A stretch of 64,000 bases of DNA from contig JADJXE010000001.1 in the NCBI GenBank assembly GCA_016716005.1, forward strand, positions 1,501,001 through 1,565,000, read 5' to 3'. The stretch's first letter is position 1; each line of letters begins with the position of its first letter. Source of the DNA: Acidimicrobiales bacterium. GTDB taxonomy: Bacteria > Actinomycetota > Acidimicrobiia > Acidimicrobiales > JADJXE01. Positions 24,603 to 33,466 of the stretch are shown here, one piece after another. The notes beneath the pieces are model-generated. The model was not told the origin of the DNA. It saw only the letters and a list, made by a program, of their open reading frames with translations, and made no database searches. The translations under genes and the position numbers were made by a program.

Positions 24603-25364
24603 CTACGGCACGCCGCCGTCGAGGCGGAGCACGGCTCCCGTGCAGAAGCTGGAGGCCGCGGTGGCGAAGTACAGCGCCGCCCCCACCACCTCTTCGGGGT
24701 GCCCGCCTCGCCCGAGGGCGAAGGCCTGGCGGGCGTGGCTCTCGAAGGCACGGATGTCCCACGCCTTCGAGATGTCGGTGAGGAACGGCCCGGCGGCGAT
24801 GGCGTTCACCCGAACGGTCGGCCCGTAGGCGTGGGCGAAGGCGACGGTGAGGGCGTTCAGCCCGGCCTTGGCCGCCGCGTAGGGCGCCTCGTGCGCGCCC
24901 GGCCGCAGCGAGGCGATGCTGGAGATGTTGATGATCGAGCCCCCGTCCCCGGCGGCCATGCGCGAGCCGACCAGGGCCATGAGACGGAACGGGCCCTTGA
25001 GGTTGACGTCGAGGACCTTGTCGTACAGCTCCTCGCTCACCTCGGGGAGCGACCGGTAGAGCGGCGACATGCCGGCGTTGTTCACGAGCACGTCGACCCG
25101 GCCGAACCGGTCGTAGGCCGTGTCGACCAACCGGTCGAGGTCGGCCCACCGGCCCACGTGGCAGGCGAGCGGGAGCGCCGAGCGGCCGAGGGCGGCGACA
25201 TCGCCGGCCACGGTCTCGCACCTGTCCAGCTTCCGGCTGGCGATCACCACGTCGGCGCCGGCCCCCGCGAAGGCCAGCGCGATCTCCCGGCCGAGGCCGC
25301 GGCTGCCCCCGGTGATCAGCGCGACCCGCCCCGAGAGGTCGAACAGCTCCTGCACGCCTCGCAT
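24603..25364 (-). CDS. Short-chain dehydrogenase/reductase
   Basis: 253 residues, classical SDR. NAD(P)-binding TGGSRGLG, NNAG, catalytic Ser in NISSIAS, APYAAAKAG (Tyr/Lys) and the C-terminal LRLDGG are all present. The substrate is unknown. The ATG at 25364 has GAGG upstream; it lies 16 bp after the cold-shock gene on the same strand and so may be cotranscribed with it. Convergent with the fucosidase gene. Confidence 0.9.
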   Translation of the reverse strand: MRGVQELFDLSGRVALITGGSRGLGREIALAFAGAGADVVIASRKLDRCETVAGDVAALGRSALPLACHVGRWADLDRLVDTAYDRFGRVDVLVNNAGMSPLYRSLPEVSEELYDKVLDVNLKGPFRLMALVGSRMAAGDGGSIINISSIASLRPGAHEAPYAAAKAGLNALTVAFAHAYGPTVRVNAIAAGPFLTDISKAWDIRAFESHARQAFALGRGGHPEEVVGAALYFATAASSFCTGAVLRLDGGVP

Positions 25365-25380
25365 GTGCGCCTCGACCGTG

Positions 25381-25584
25381 TCAGATCACCCGGACGGACT
25401 TGGCTTCCTCGCCCTTGCGGCCCGGACCGACCTCGACGTCGACCCGCTGCCCCTCCTCGAGCGAGCGGTACCCGGTGCCCTCGATGGCCGAGAAGTGGAC
25501 GAAGACGTCGTCGCCCCCGTCGTCCCGGGTGATGAACCCGTACCCCTTCTCGGCGTTGAACCACTTCACGATGCCAGTTGCCAA
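25381..25584 (-). CDS. Cold-shock protein (CspA family)
   Basis: 67 residues: [18 protein letters not shown] with RNP1 (KGYGFI) and RNP2 (VFVHF), a single OB-fold nucleic-acid chaperone. Translation must start at the TTG at 25584: it gives the normal Csp N-terminus and has GAGGAG 7 bases upstream. It carries one extra Gly/Asp in the [12 protein letters not shown] loop compared with the paralogue at 35756-35956. Confidence 0.92.
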   Translation of the reverse strand: MATGIVKWFNAEKGYGFITRDDGGDDVFVHFSAIEGTGYRSLEEGQRVDVEVGPGRKGEEAKSVRVI

Positions 25585-25692
25585 GGGATCGCTCCTCGCC
25601 GTGTGTCGCCCCCGGGTGCCCCTGCGGTGCTGGCGAGCGGGCACCGGGAGATGCCAGAGGGTACCGAGCCGGGGCGGGCGGCGCGGCCCGGC

Positions 25693-27285
25693 CTACGAGC
25701 GCCGCCCGTTGAGACGGGCGTACATCTTCTTCTGCGCCCGGTACAGCCCGGGGAACTCGGCGTAGAGGTCGTCGTAGACGGCGCGGTTCGCGGGGTCGGG
25801 CGCGAAGGTGGCGTCCACCGGCACCAGTGCCCGCACGTCGTCCAGCCGGATGGCGCCGAGCGAGACGCCGGCGAGGAGCCCCGCCCCTCGGAGGCTCCCG
25901 GTGAGCGGGTCGGCCACCCGCTCGACCCTCCGCCCGAGCACGTCGGCGTGGATGCGACACCACAGGTCGGAGCGGGCGCCGCCGCCCAGGAACCGCAGCG
26001 GGTCGGCGGGCCGCTTCAGGAACCGCTCGACCGCTCCCAGCATCCAGCGGGCATTGAGGGCGACGCCCTCCAGCACGGCGCGCACCAGATCGGCACGCGT
26101 CGTCGAGAGGGAGAGGTTGTGGAAGCTGCCCCGCAGGGTGCGGTCGTCGACCGGGCAGCGCTCACCGGCGAGCCACGGGGCGAACAGCACGCCCCCGCTG
26201 CCGGGCGCGACCCGCTCCGCCAGGGCGTCGAGCTCGCCCAGAGGCGGCTCCCCCGAGCCGGGGGTGAGGCCGTCGTCGGCGCCGATCACGCCGTGCTGCA
26301 GCCACTCGAGGCATAGGCCGGCCGTCTCGTGGTTGTTGGCGATCACCCACCGGCCGGGCACCGCGGCCGGCACCGACGCGATCTGGCGCACGGGGTCGGT
26401 GCGCTTGAACGGCACGTGGCAGCCGATCCACGACGTGGTGCTGATGGAGAGGTGGGCCTCGTAGTCGCGCACCGCCCCGGAGCCGAAGGTGGCGGTGTGG
26501 AGGTCGGGGACCCCGGCGACCACGCGCACGCCCGGCGGCAGGCCGAGGTCGGCAGCCACCTCGGGCAGCACGGTGCCGACCACCGACGCCGTCGGCACGA
26601 GCGGCGGCAGCCGGTCGGCGTCGCGCGTCGACAGCCGGACCAGCTCGGGGTCGTACGAGGGCGTGCCGCCGGCTCGGTTGTCGGTGAGCCAGGACAGCAC
26701 CATGGTGGCGGGCGACGCCACGGCCCGGCCGGTGAACCGCAGCCCGAGGAAGTCGATCGGCTCGAGCAGCAGCGCCGCGGCGGCGTAGACGTCGGGGCGC
26801 TCGTTGCGGAGGTAGAGGGCGTGGCCGAGTGGGTCCTTGCCGAGGGGCGACGGCACACCACCGGTCTTGCGCACGAAGGCCCAGAGCTTCCGCGGGTCGT
26901 ACCCGCTCACCGGCCCCCCGACCACGGCCGACGAGTAGCGCTCGCCCCGCCCGTCCATCCAGAGGAGGCACTCACCGACGACGGCGCCCGAGCGGTCGAC
27001 CGGCACCGTGCTCCCCCACTGCCCGGTGCAGCACACGGCCTCCACCTGGTCGGCCGGCACGAGCCCCGACCCCAGGGCGCGGCGCGCCGACGAGCTCACG
27101 GCGTGCCACCAGCGGTCGGGGTCCTGCACCGCGCCCCCGTCGGGGAGGTGGCGGGTCTCGATGCGGGTGTGCTCCTGCCAGGCCAGCTCGCCGGCCATCG
27201 ACACCAGGCCCACCTTCGGGCCGCCGGTGCCCAGGTCGACGCAGAGGACGTGGCGCTGCTGGGGCGGGCGGGAGCCCGCCGTCAC
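25693..27285 (-). CDS. FGGY-family carbohydrate kinase (xylulokinase-like)
   Basis: 530 residues. The ASKHA fold is seen in LCVDLGTGGPKVGLV (phosphate 1), VPDLHTATFG with SISTTSWIGCH (phosphate 2), and LRFLGGGARSDLW (adenosine). The FGGY family phosphorylates sugars or polyols; the substrate cannot be told. The GTG start at 27285 overlaps the stop of the upstream PLP enzyme by 4 bases (GTGA), so the two are translationally coupled and probably work in one pathway. Confidence 0.9.
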   Translation of the reverse strand: MTAGSRPPQQRHVLCVDLGTGGPKVGLVSMAGELAWQEHTRIETRHLPDGGAVQDPDRWWHAVSSSARRALGSGLVPADQVEAVCCTGQWGSTVPVDRSGAVVGECLLWMDGRGERYSSAVVGGPVSGYDPRKLWAFVRKTGGVPSPLGKDPLGHALYLRNERPDVYAAAALLLEPIDFLGLRFTGRAVASPATMVLSWLTDNRAGGTPSYDPELVRLSTRDADRLPPLVPTASVVGTVLPEVAADLGLPPGVRVVAGVPDLHTATFGSGAVRDYEAHLSISTTSWIGCHVPFKRTDPVRQIASVPAAVPGRWVIANNHETAGLCLEWLQHGVIGADDGLTPGSGEPPLGELDALAERVAPGSGGVLFAPWLAGERCPVDDRTLRGSFHNLSLSTTRADLVRAVLEGVALNARWMLGAVERFLKRPADPLRFLGGGARSDLWCRIHADVLGRRVERVADPLTGSLRGAGLLAGVSLGAIRLDDVRALVPVDATFAPDPANRAVYDDLYAEFPGLYRAQKKMYARLNGRRS

Positions 27286-28733
27286 GGAGCGACCTCGTAG
27301 AACGCGTCGATGGCCCCGGCGAGGAGGTCGTTCACCAGTGCGTTGCCCTCGGGGGTGCCCGACAGGCCGTACAGCGCACCCGACTTCGGCTCGGGTCGAG
27401 GAGGGTTGCGGGCGTACTCGACGGCGTCGGCCAGGTCGGCCAGGAAGGCGTCGACCACGCCGGGTGCGGTGTTGGGCCTGGTCACGCAGAAGTGCAGGGC
27501 CGGCGGCAGCTGCAGCCCGTTGAGGCGCCAGCCCAGCTCGGCCAGGCGGTCGTTCACGTGGAAGATGTCGACCTCGTCCGACGTGAAGGCCACGAGGAAC
27601 GTCGGGTCGCCCATCACCCGGAGCCCGGGGATGGCCTCGATGCCGGCCCGCAGCGCGGCCCCGGTGCCGAAGACGTCGGCCGCGATGCCCAGGTAGCCCT
27701 CCTCGCCCAGGGTGACCATGGCCGCCCAGGTGGCGGCGATCAGCCCACCGGAGCGGCTCCCCGAGAGGCCGGGCGAGAGGTAGATGCCACCCGGCCAGTC
27801 CGGGTACGTGAAGTACTGGTAGCGGCGGAGCTGCTTGTTCCGGTAGAGCAGGACCGAGGTGCCCTTGAGCGCGTAGCCGTACTTGTGCGTGTCGGCCGAG
27901 ATCGACGTCACGCCCGGCACCCGGAAGTCGAACGGCGGGATGGGGTAGCCCAGCCGCTGGCCCCACGGCAGGATGAACCCGCCCAGGCAGCCGTCGACGT
28001 GCAGACCGAGGTCGTGCCGCACGGCCAGCTCGGAGAGGGCCTCGATGGGGTCGACCAGACCGTACGGGTAGCTGCCGGCCGAGCCCACGAGGGCCACGGT
28101 GTCGGGGCCGACGTGGTCGGCGACCCAGTCGACGTCGACGACGTAGCCGTCGGTGACGGGCGCGTGCAGCACGCGCATGCCGAAGTAGTGCGCGGCCTTG
28201 TCGAGGGCCACGTGGGCGGTCACGGGCATGATCACCTCGGGCGCCGTGATCCCCTTCACGTCGCGGCCCCACTCCCGGTACACGAGCATCGGGTTGATGA
28301 GGCTCTCGGTGCCGCCCGAGGTGAGCACCCCGCACACCTCCTCACCCGGATGGTGGTCGCCGACCGCCTCCCCGTGGAGCATCGCCGCCGTCATGGCGAC
28401 GATCTCGCCCTCGAGCTTGGTGGAGCTCGGGTACATGTCGCGCTGCAGCACGTTGGCGTGGGCGAAGCGGCCGAACGCCTCGGTGAGGAAGCCGTACCAC
28501 TCGTGGTCGCCGTGGTAGATCGAGCCCGACACCCGGCCCTCGTCGCCCTTGCGGTCCTCCTCGGCGGCCATGGCCGCCAGCTCGTCGAGCACCCGCGCGG
28601 GCGGCTCGCCCCGCTCGGGCAGGCGGTGGTGCGACTCGAAGCGTCGGCGGTACGGGTAGAGCGCGTCGAGGAAGCGCGACGTGTCGTCGCCCGCCCCGGC
28701 GCCCCCGTCAGCGGTGCCCTGCTCGTCGGCCAC
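27282..28733 (-). CDS. PLP-dependent carbon-carbon lyase/decarboxylase, sphingosine-1-phosphate lyase-like
   Basis: 483 residues, group II PLP decarboxylase fold. RVSGSIYHG, LTSGGTESLINPML, GLHVDGCLGGF and SISADTHKYGYALKG (Schiff-base Lys284) are the hallmarks of the sphingosine-1-phosphate lyase branch rather than of glutamate or aromatic decarboxylases. There is no TM helix, as in soluble bacterial homologues. Members split phosphorylated amino alcohols into an aldehyde and phosphoethanolamine; here the substrate is inferred at best. GTG 28733 has GGGAGGGG just upstream. Coupled by GTGA to the FGGY kinase. Confidence 0.87.
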   Translation of the reverse strand: MADEQGTADGGAGAGDDTSRFLDALYPYRRRFESHHRLPERGEPPARVLDELAAMAAEEDRKGDEGRVSGSIYHGDHEWYGFLTEAFGRFAHANVLQRDMYPSSTKLEGEIVAMTAAMLHGEAVGDHHPGEEVCGVLTSGGTESLINPMLVYREWGRDVKGITAPEVIMPVTAHVALDKAAHYFGMRVLHAPVTDGYVVDVDWVADHVGPDTVALVGSAGSYPYGLVDPIEALSELAVRHDLGLHVDGCLGGFILPWGQRLGYPIPPFDFRVPGVTSISADTHKYGYALKGTSVLLYRNKQLRRYQYFTYPDWPGGIYLSPGLSGSRSGGLIAATWAAMVTLGEEGYLGIAADVFGTGAALRAGIEAIPGLRVMGDPTFLVAFTSDEVDIFHVNDRLAELGWRLNGLQLPPALHFCVTRPNTAPGVVDAFLADLADAVEYARNPPRPEPKSGALYGLSGTPEGNALVNDLLAGAIDAFYEVAP

Positions 28734-28819
28734 GGCCCCTCCCTGCTCGTCCGGCGACGGCCGTCACTCTAGGAACACGGCGCGCCGGGCGGCGTGCCGG
28801 CGCCGCCCCGAGGGTCGGC

Positions 28820-29110
28820 TCAGGCCGCGGCGTAGCGATCGCGGTTGGTCTTGCCGGCCCCGAAGTACGAGCTCAGGTCGAGGAGGAACCCGAACAGCAC
28901 GAACAGCCAGCCGATGCCGCCGACCCCGCCGATGGGGGCGTACGCGAGCACGTAGAAGAACGTCGTGTACGGGAGGAAGACCAGCCCGGCAAGGGGCAGG
29001 AGCCACCCGTCGAAGGCGATGCTCACCCGATCGGTGAACAGCCACGTGATCGCCAGGGCCAGGCGAGGGAACGCCGACCCCAGCAGCACGACCAAGCAAC
29101 CGCAGCCCAT
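28820..29110 (-). CDS. Small conserved-looking membrane protein
   Basis: 96 residues, not assigned to a named family. MGCGCLVVLLGSAFPRLALAITW begins with a Cys-rich turn and TM1, then two more hydrophobic segments (WLLPLAGLVFLPYTTFFYVL and GIGWLFVLFGFLLDLSS), ending in a polar NRDR tail. The even hydrophobic pattern and the GGGGGG-type ribosome site support a real gene. Divergent from the NUDIX gene. Confidence 0.75.
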   Translation of the reverse strand: MGCGCLVVLLGSAFPRLALAITWLFTDRVSIAFDGWLLPLAGLVFLPYTTFFYVLAYAPIGGVGGIGWLFVLFGFLLDLSSYFGAGKTNRDRYAAA

Positions 29111-29197
29111 CGTCGCCCCCCGGTCCGATCCGGGCCCAGCGTGGCACACCTGGCGGCCTGGCGTGCCCACCCTGCGAGCCACCAGACTCGTCGGGCG

Positions 29198-29734
29198 ATG
29201 TCGATCGACCCCGTCACCGACACCACCTGGCTCGCGCCCGACGACCTCGAGCTCGTGCGGGGCCGGGTGCCCATGGTCTACGTCGACGCCGTGCCCGTGC
29301 GCCTCGACATGGCCGGGCGGCTCACGCACGTGGGGCTCCTGCTGCGGGTGCGGCCCGACGGGACCGTCAGCCGGGCCGTGGTGAGCGGGCGGGTGCTCTA
29401 CGGCGAGACGGTCCGCGAGGCGCTGCTGCGCCACCTGGCCAAGGATCTGGGGCCCGCGGCCTGGCCGAGCGTGCCGCCTCAGCCGTCGCCGTTCACCGTG
29501 GCCGAGTACTTCCCGGACCCGGGGGTGACCGGCTTCCACGACCCGCGCCAGCACGCCGTGAGCCTGGCCTTCGTCGTCCCCGTGAGCGGTGAGTGCGCCC
29601 CGGCCGGCGACGCGCTCGACTTCGTGTGGGTGACCCCCGACGAGGCCGTGAGCGAGGCGGTGCGGGAGGAGATGACCGGCGGCCAGGACCGCCTCGTCCG
29701 GCTCGCCCTCGCGTTCGCCGGTTGCCTTCCCTGA
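29198..29734 (+). CDS. DUF4916 NUDIX-like hydrolase
   Basis: 178 residues. TWLAPDDLELVRGRVPMVYVDAVPV, SGRVLYGETVREALLRHL, SPFTVAEYFPDPG and DPRQHAVSLAFVVPV match the actinobacterial DUF4916 family, a NUDIX fold. A canonical NUDIX box (GX5EX7REUXEEXGU) is not intact; GETVREALLRHLAKDLG is the nearest equivalent, so catalysis is uncertain. ATG 29198 was chosen because it gives the family's usual N-terminus. Confidence 0.85.
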   Translation: MSIDPVTDTTWLAPDDLELVRGRVPMVYVDAVPVRLDMAGRLTHVGLLLRVRPDGTVSRAVVSGRVLYGETVREALLRHLAKDLGPAAWPSVPPQPSPFTVAEYFPDPGVTGFHDPRQHAVSLAFVVPVSGECAPAGDALDFVWVTPDEAVSEAVREEMTGGQDRLVRLALAFAGCLP

Positions 29735-29775
29735 GCGCCTAACCTCCCGCCAGCCATCGCCGCAGGGGGGACACC

Positions 29776-31011
29776 GTGGCCGGGATCGAGCTCGAGGTCG
29801 CACCGCAGGAGGTGGGGGTCGACCCCCACCGGCTCGAGCGGGTGAGGTCGCGCCTCGGCCGCTACGTCGACGACGGCCTGCTGCCCGGCTGGCTCGTGGT
29901 GGCGGCACGGGGCGGCCGCGTGTTCCACCTCGACACCTACGGCCACCGCGACGTCGAGGCGGGCCTCCCTGTCGAGACCGACACCGTGTTCCGCATCTAC
30001 TCCATGACGAAGCCGATCACCTCGGTGGCCGCCATGATGCTGTGGGAGGAGGGCGCCTTCGAGCTGAAGGACCCCGTGCGCCGGTACCTCCCCGCCTTCG
30101 CCGACACCAGGGTGTTCCGGGCCGGTTCGGCCGTGAGCCCGGTGACCGAGCCGCAGACCGAGCAGCTCGCGGTGTGGCACCTGCTCACGCACACGTCAGG
30201 GCTCACGTACGGCTTCATGCAGGCCCACCCCGTCGACGCCCTGTACCGCCAGGCCGGCTTCGAGTGGGGCACGCCGCCCGGTGCCGACCTGGCCGAGGTC
30301 TGCGACCGCTGGGCCGCCATGCCGCTCCTCTTCCAGCCGGGAACGGAGTGGAACTACTCGGTGTCCACCGACGTGCTGGGCCGGCTCGTCGAGGTGCTCT
30401 CCGGCATGCCCCTCGACCGCTTCTTCGCCGAGCGGATCTTCGGGCCGCTGGGCATGACCGACACCGGGTTCTCCGTGCCCGAGGCCGACCACGAGAGGCT
30501 CGCCGCCCTCTACGTGCCCACGCCCGGCAGCAGGCGGGCCGTCCGCACGGACGCCATGGGCGCGGCCGCCCTCACCCGTCCTCACTGCTTCAGCGGCGGG
30601 GGCGGCCTGGTGTCCACGGCCGCCGACTACCACCGCTTCACCCGGTTCCTGCTCCAGCGGGGCGAGCTCGACGGGGTGCGGCTGCTGGCGCCACGCACCG
30701 TCGACTACATGGCGTCGAACCACCTCCCGGGCGGCGTCGACCTCACGGCGTTCGGGCGGCCGCTGTTCGCGGAGACGGCGTTCGACGGGGTGGGGTTCGG
30801 CCTCGGCTTCTCGGTCACGCTCGACCCGGTGAAGGCCAAGGTGCCGGGCAGCGTGGGCGACTACTCGTGGGGCGGCGCGGCCAGCACGTTCTTCTGGGTC
30901 GACCCGCACGAGGAGCTGACGGTGGTGTTCCTCACCCAGCTGCTGCCCTCGAGCACCCACCCGCTGCGCTCGCAGCTCAAGCAGCTCGTGCACCAGGCGC
31001 TCACCGGCTGA
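29776..31011 (+). CDS. Serine hydrolase, beta-lactamase (class C/AmpC-like) family
   Basis: 411 residues. SMTK gives the SxxK nucleophile, YSVST occupies the YxN position (Val in place of Asn), and SWGGAAST the KTG-like strand. HLLTHTSGLTYG is typical of EstB/esterase-type members. No signal peptide is visible, so a cytoplasmic esterase is more likely than a beta-lactamase. GTG 29776 follows AGGGGGG; a TAACCT -10-like box is at 29740-29745. The 3' end faces the inositol-phosphate synthase gene with a 9-bp gap. Confidence 0.88.
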   Translation: MAGIELEVAPQEVGVDPHRLERVRSRLGRYVDDGLLPGWLVVAARGGRVFHLDTYGHRDVEAGLPVETDTVFRIYSMTKPITSVAAMMLWEEGAFELKDPVRRYLPAFADTRVFRAGSAVSPVTEPQTEQLAVWHLLTHTSGLTYGFMQAHPVDALYRQAGFEWGTPPGADLAEVCDRWAAMPLLFQPGTEWNYSVSTDVLGRLVEVLSGMPLDRFFAERIFGPLGMTDTGFSVPEADHERLAALYVPTPGSRRAVRTDAMGAAALTRPHCFSGGGGLVSTAADYHRFTRFLLQRGELDGVRLLAPRTVDYMASNHLPGGVDLTAFGRPLFAETAFDGVGFGLGFSVTLDPVKAKVPGSVGDYSWGGAASTFFWVDPHEELTVVFLTQLLPSSTHPLRSQLKQLVHQALTG

Positions 31012-31020
31012 CGTCGCGGG

Positions 31021-32325
<1,305 letters not shown>

Positions 32326-32331
32326 GGGACG

Positions 32332-32337
32332 AGGATA
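32332..32337 (-). promoter_or_regulatory. -10 box, leaderless promoter of ino1
   Basis: TATCCT on the minus strand, 6 bases before the ATG at 32325. Confidence 0.5.
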
Positions 32338-32364
32338 AGCGTTTCCGCGCTCGGTTGTCTGATG

Positions 32365-32381
32365 GTTCAGCAACACTGAAC
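32365..32381. promoter_or_regulatory. LysR-box palindrome between ino1 and the LysR gene
   Basis: GTTCAG-CAACA-CTGAAC: 6-bp arms, 5-bp spacer. The inner TCAGCAACACTGA fits the T-N11-A rule for LysR-type operators. It is the only palindrome in the divergent spacer and lies just upstream of both -10 boxes, so it probably serves autoregulation and ino1 control. Confidence 0.7.
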
Positions 32382-32383
32382 AG

Positions 32384-32389
32384 TAGGCT
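32384..32389 (+). promoter_or_regulatory. -10 box, leaderless promoter of the LysR gene
   Basis: TAGGCT, 7 bases before GTG 32397 and 2 bases after the LysR-box palindrome. Confidence 0.5.
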
Positions 32390-32396
32390 GCGACGG

Positions 32397-33293
32397 GTGA
32401 AGGCTCCATCGCCAGACACCGAGCCACCGCTGCCCAACCTGTCGGTGCAGCAGCTCACCTACCTCGTCGCGGCCACCCGGGCCCCCAGCTGGGCACTGGC
32501 CGCGCACAGCCTCGGTGTGACCCCGTCGGCCCTCTCACAGGGCCTTGCCGAGCTGGAGCGCCGGGTGGGGGTCCCCCTCTTCGAGCGCCGCGGCCGGCGC
32601 CGGCTGCTGCACCCGCAGGCCGCGGAGGTGTTGGCCTACGCCGAGCGGGTCGTGGCCCAGACCCGCGACCTGGCCCGATGGCTGGCGGCGCGCCGCGGCG
32701 GGCGGGCCGGCCGCCTCCGCGTGGGCATGATCGACGCCGCGGCGATCCACCACTACCCAGACGTGCTGGCCGCCTTCCGCGCCGACCGGCCCGATCTCGA
32801 CCTGCTGCTCGCGGTCGCGCCGTCGGGCACGCTCCTCGACCAGCTGCGGCAGGGCGAGCTCGACCTCGCCGTGTGCGTCGCCCCCGAGCCGCCAGCCACC
32901 GGGCTCCACGTGGTGCCGCTGCGCGAGGAGCCGCTGGCGGTCTACGCCCCCGGCGGCCGGCGGGCCGGCGACCCGTCCGGCTGGGGCCCCTGGGTCACCT
33001 ACCCGCCCGACGCCCACACTCGCGCCCTCGTGGCCGACTCGCTGCGGGCCGCGGGCGCACGCTTCGACGTGGTGGCCGAGTCGCACCAGCCGGAGGTGCT
33101 CCGCGAGATGGTCCGCCTGGGGCTGGGCTGGGCCGTGCTGCCCGTGTCCCAGGCGGAGCAGGAGCCGCACCCCCTCCGGCGGGCCCGCCGCGAGCCGATC
33201 GCCGTGCGGCACCTGGTCGCCGTCCGCCGGTCGGAGGGGCCGGCTGACCCCGGGGCCGATGCCCTGCTGGAGGCGCTGACGGCGGCTGCCTGA
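32397..33293 (+). CDS. LysR-family transcriptional regulator
   Basis: 298 residues. N-terminal winged helix: LTYLVAATRAPSWALAAHSLGVTPSALSQGLAELERRVGVPLFER, a normal LysR motif with the usual Ser-Gln recognition helix. The remainder is a periplasmic-binding-protein-like effector domain (RLRVGMIDAAAIHHYPDVL...). GTG 32397 is 7 bases after TAGGCT, so probably leaderless. Its likely target is the divergent ino1 gene through the palindrome at 32365-32381; the effector is unknown. Confidence 0.88.
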   Translation: MKAPSPDTEPPLPNLSVQQLTYLVAATRAPSWALAAHSLGVTPSALSQGLAELERRVGVPLFERRGRRRLLHPQAAEVLAYAERVVAQTRDLARWLAARRGGRAGRLRVGMIDAAAIHHYPDVLAAFRADRPDLDLLLAVAPSGTLLDQLRQGELDLAVCVAPEPPATGLHVVPLREEPLAVYAPGGRRAGDPSGWGPWVTYPPDAHTRALVADSLRAAGARFDVVAESHQPEVLREMVRLGLGWAVLPVSQAEQEPHPLRRARREPIAVRHLVAVRRSEGPADPGADALLEALTAAA

Positions 33294-33411
33294 CCGAATC
33301 GGCCGACGCCGCGGCGAGGGGGCCGGACGGGCTGGTGCGCGACGGCCGGCTCGGCGCGCGACCTCCACCCCGACGGGCGGGCAGGGCGGCCCGGGCTCGC
33401 TCCCGACGTAG

Positions 33412-33450
33412 GGTCCACCCGACAGGTCCACTCGGCCGGTCCACTCGACA
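33412..33450 (+). repeat. Three tandem 13-bp iterons
   Basis: GGTCCACCCGACA, GGTCCACTCGGCC and GGTCCACTCGACA stand head to tail at 33412, 33425 and 33438. They overlap a TAGGGT -10-like box (33409-33414) and precede the ATG at 33467, so they would lie in the 5' untranslated region. Confidence 0.8.
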
Positions 33451-33466
33451 TCGACGGGGAGAGCAC

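Noticed and set aside
29776..31011. True beta-lactamase
   Set aside because: No signal peptide, the YxN motif is changed to YSV, and the family pattern is that of esterase-type relatives.
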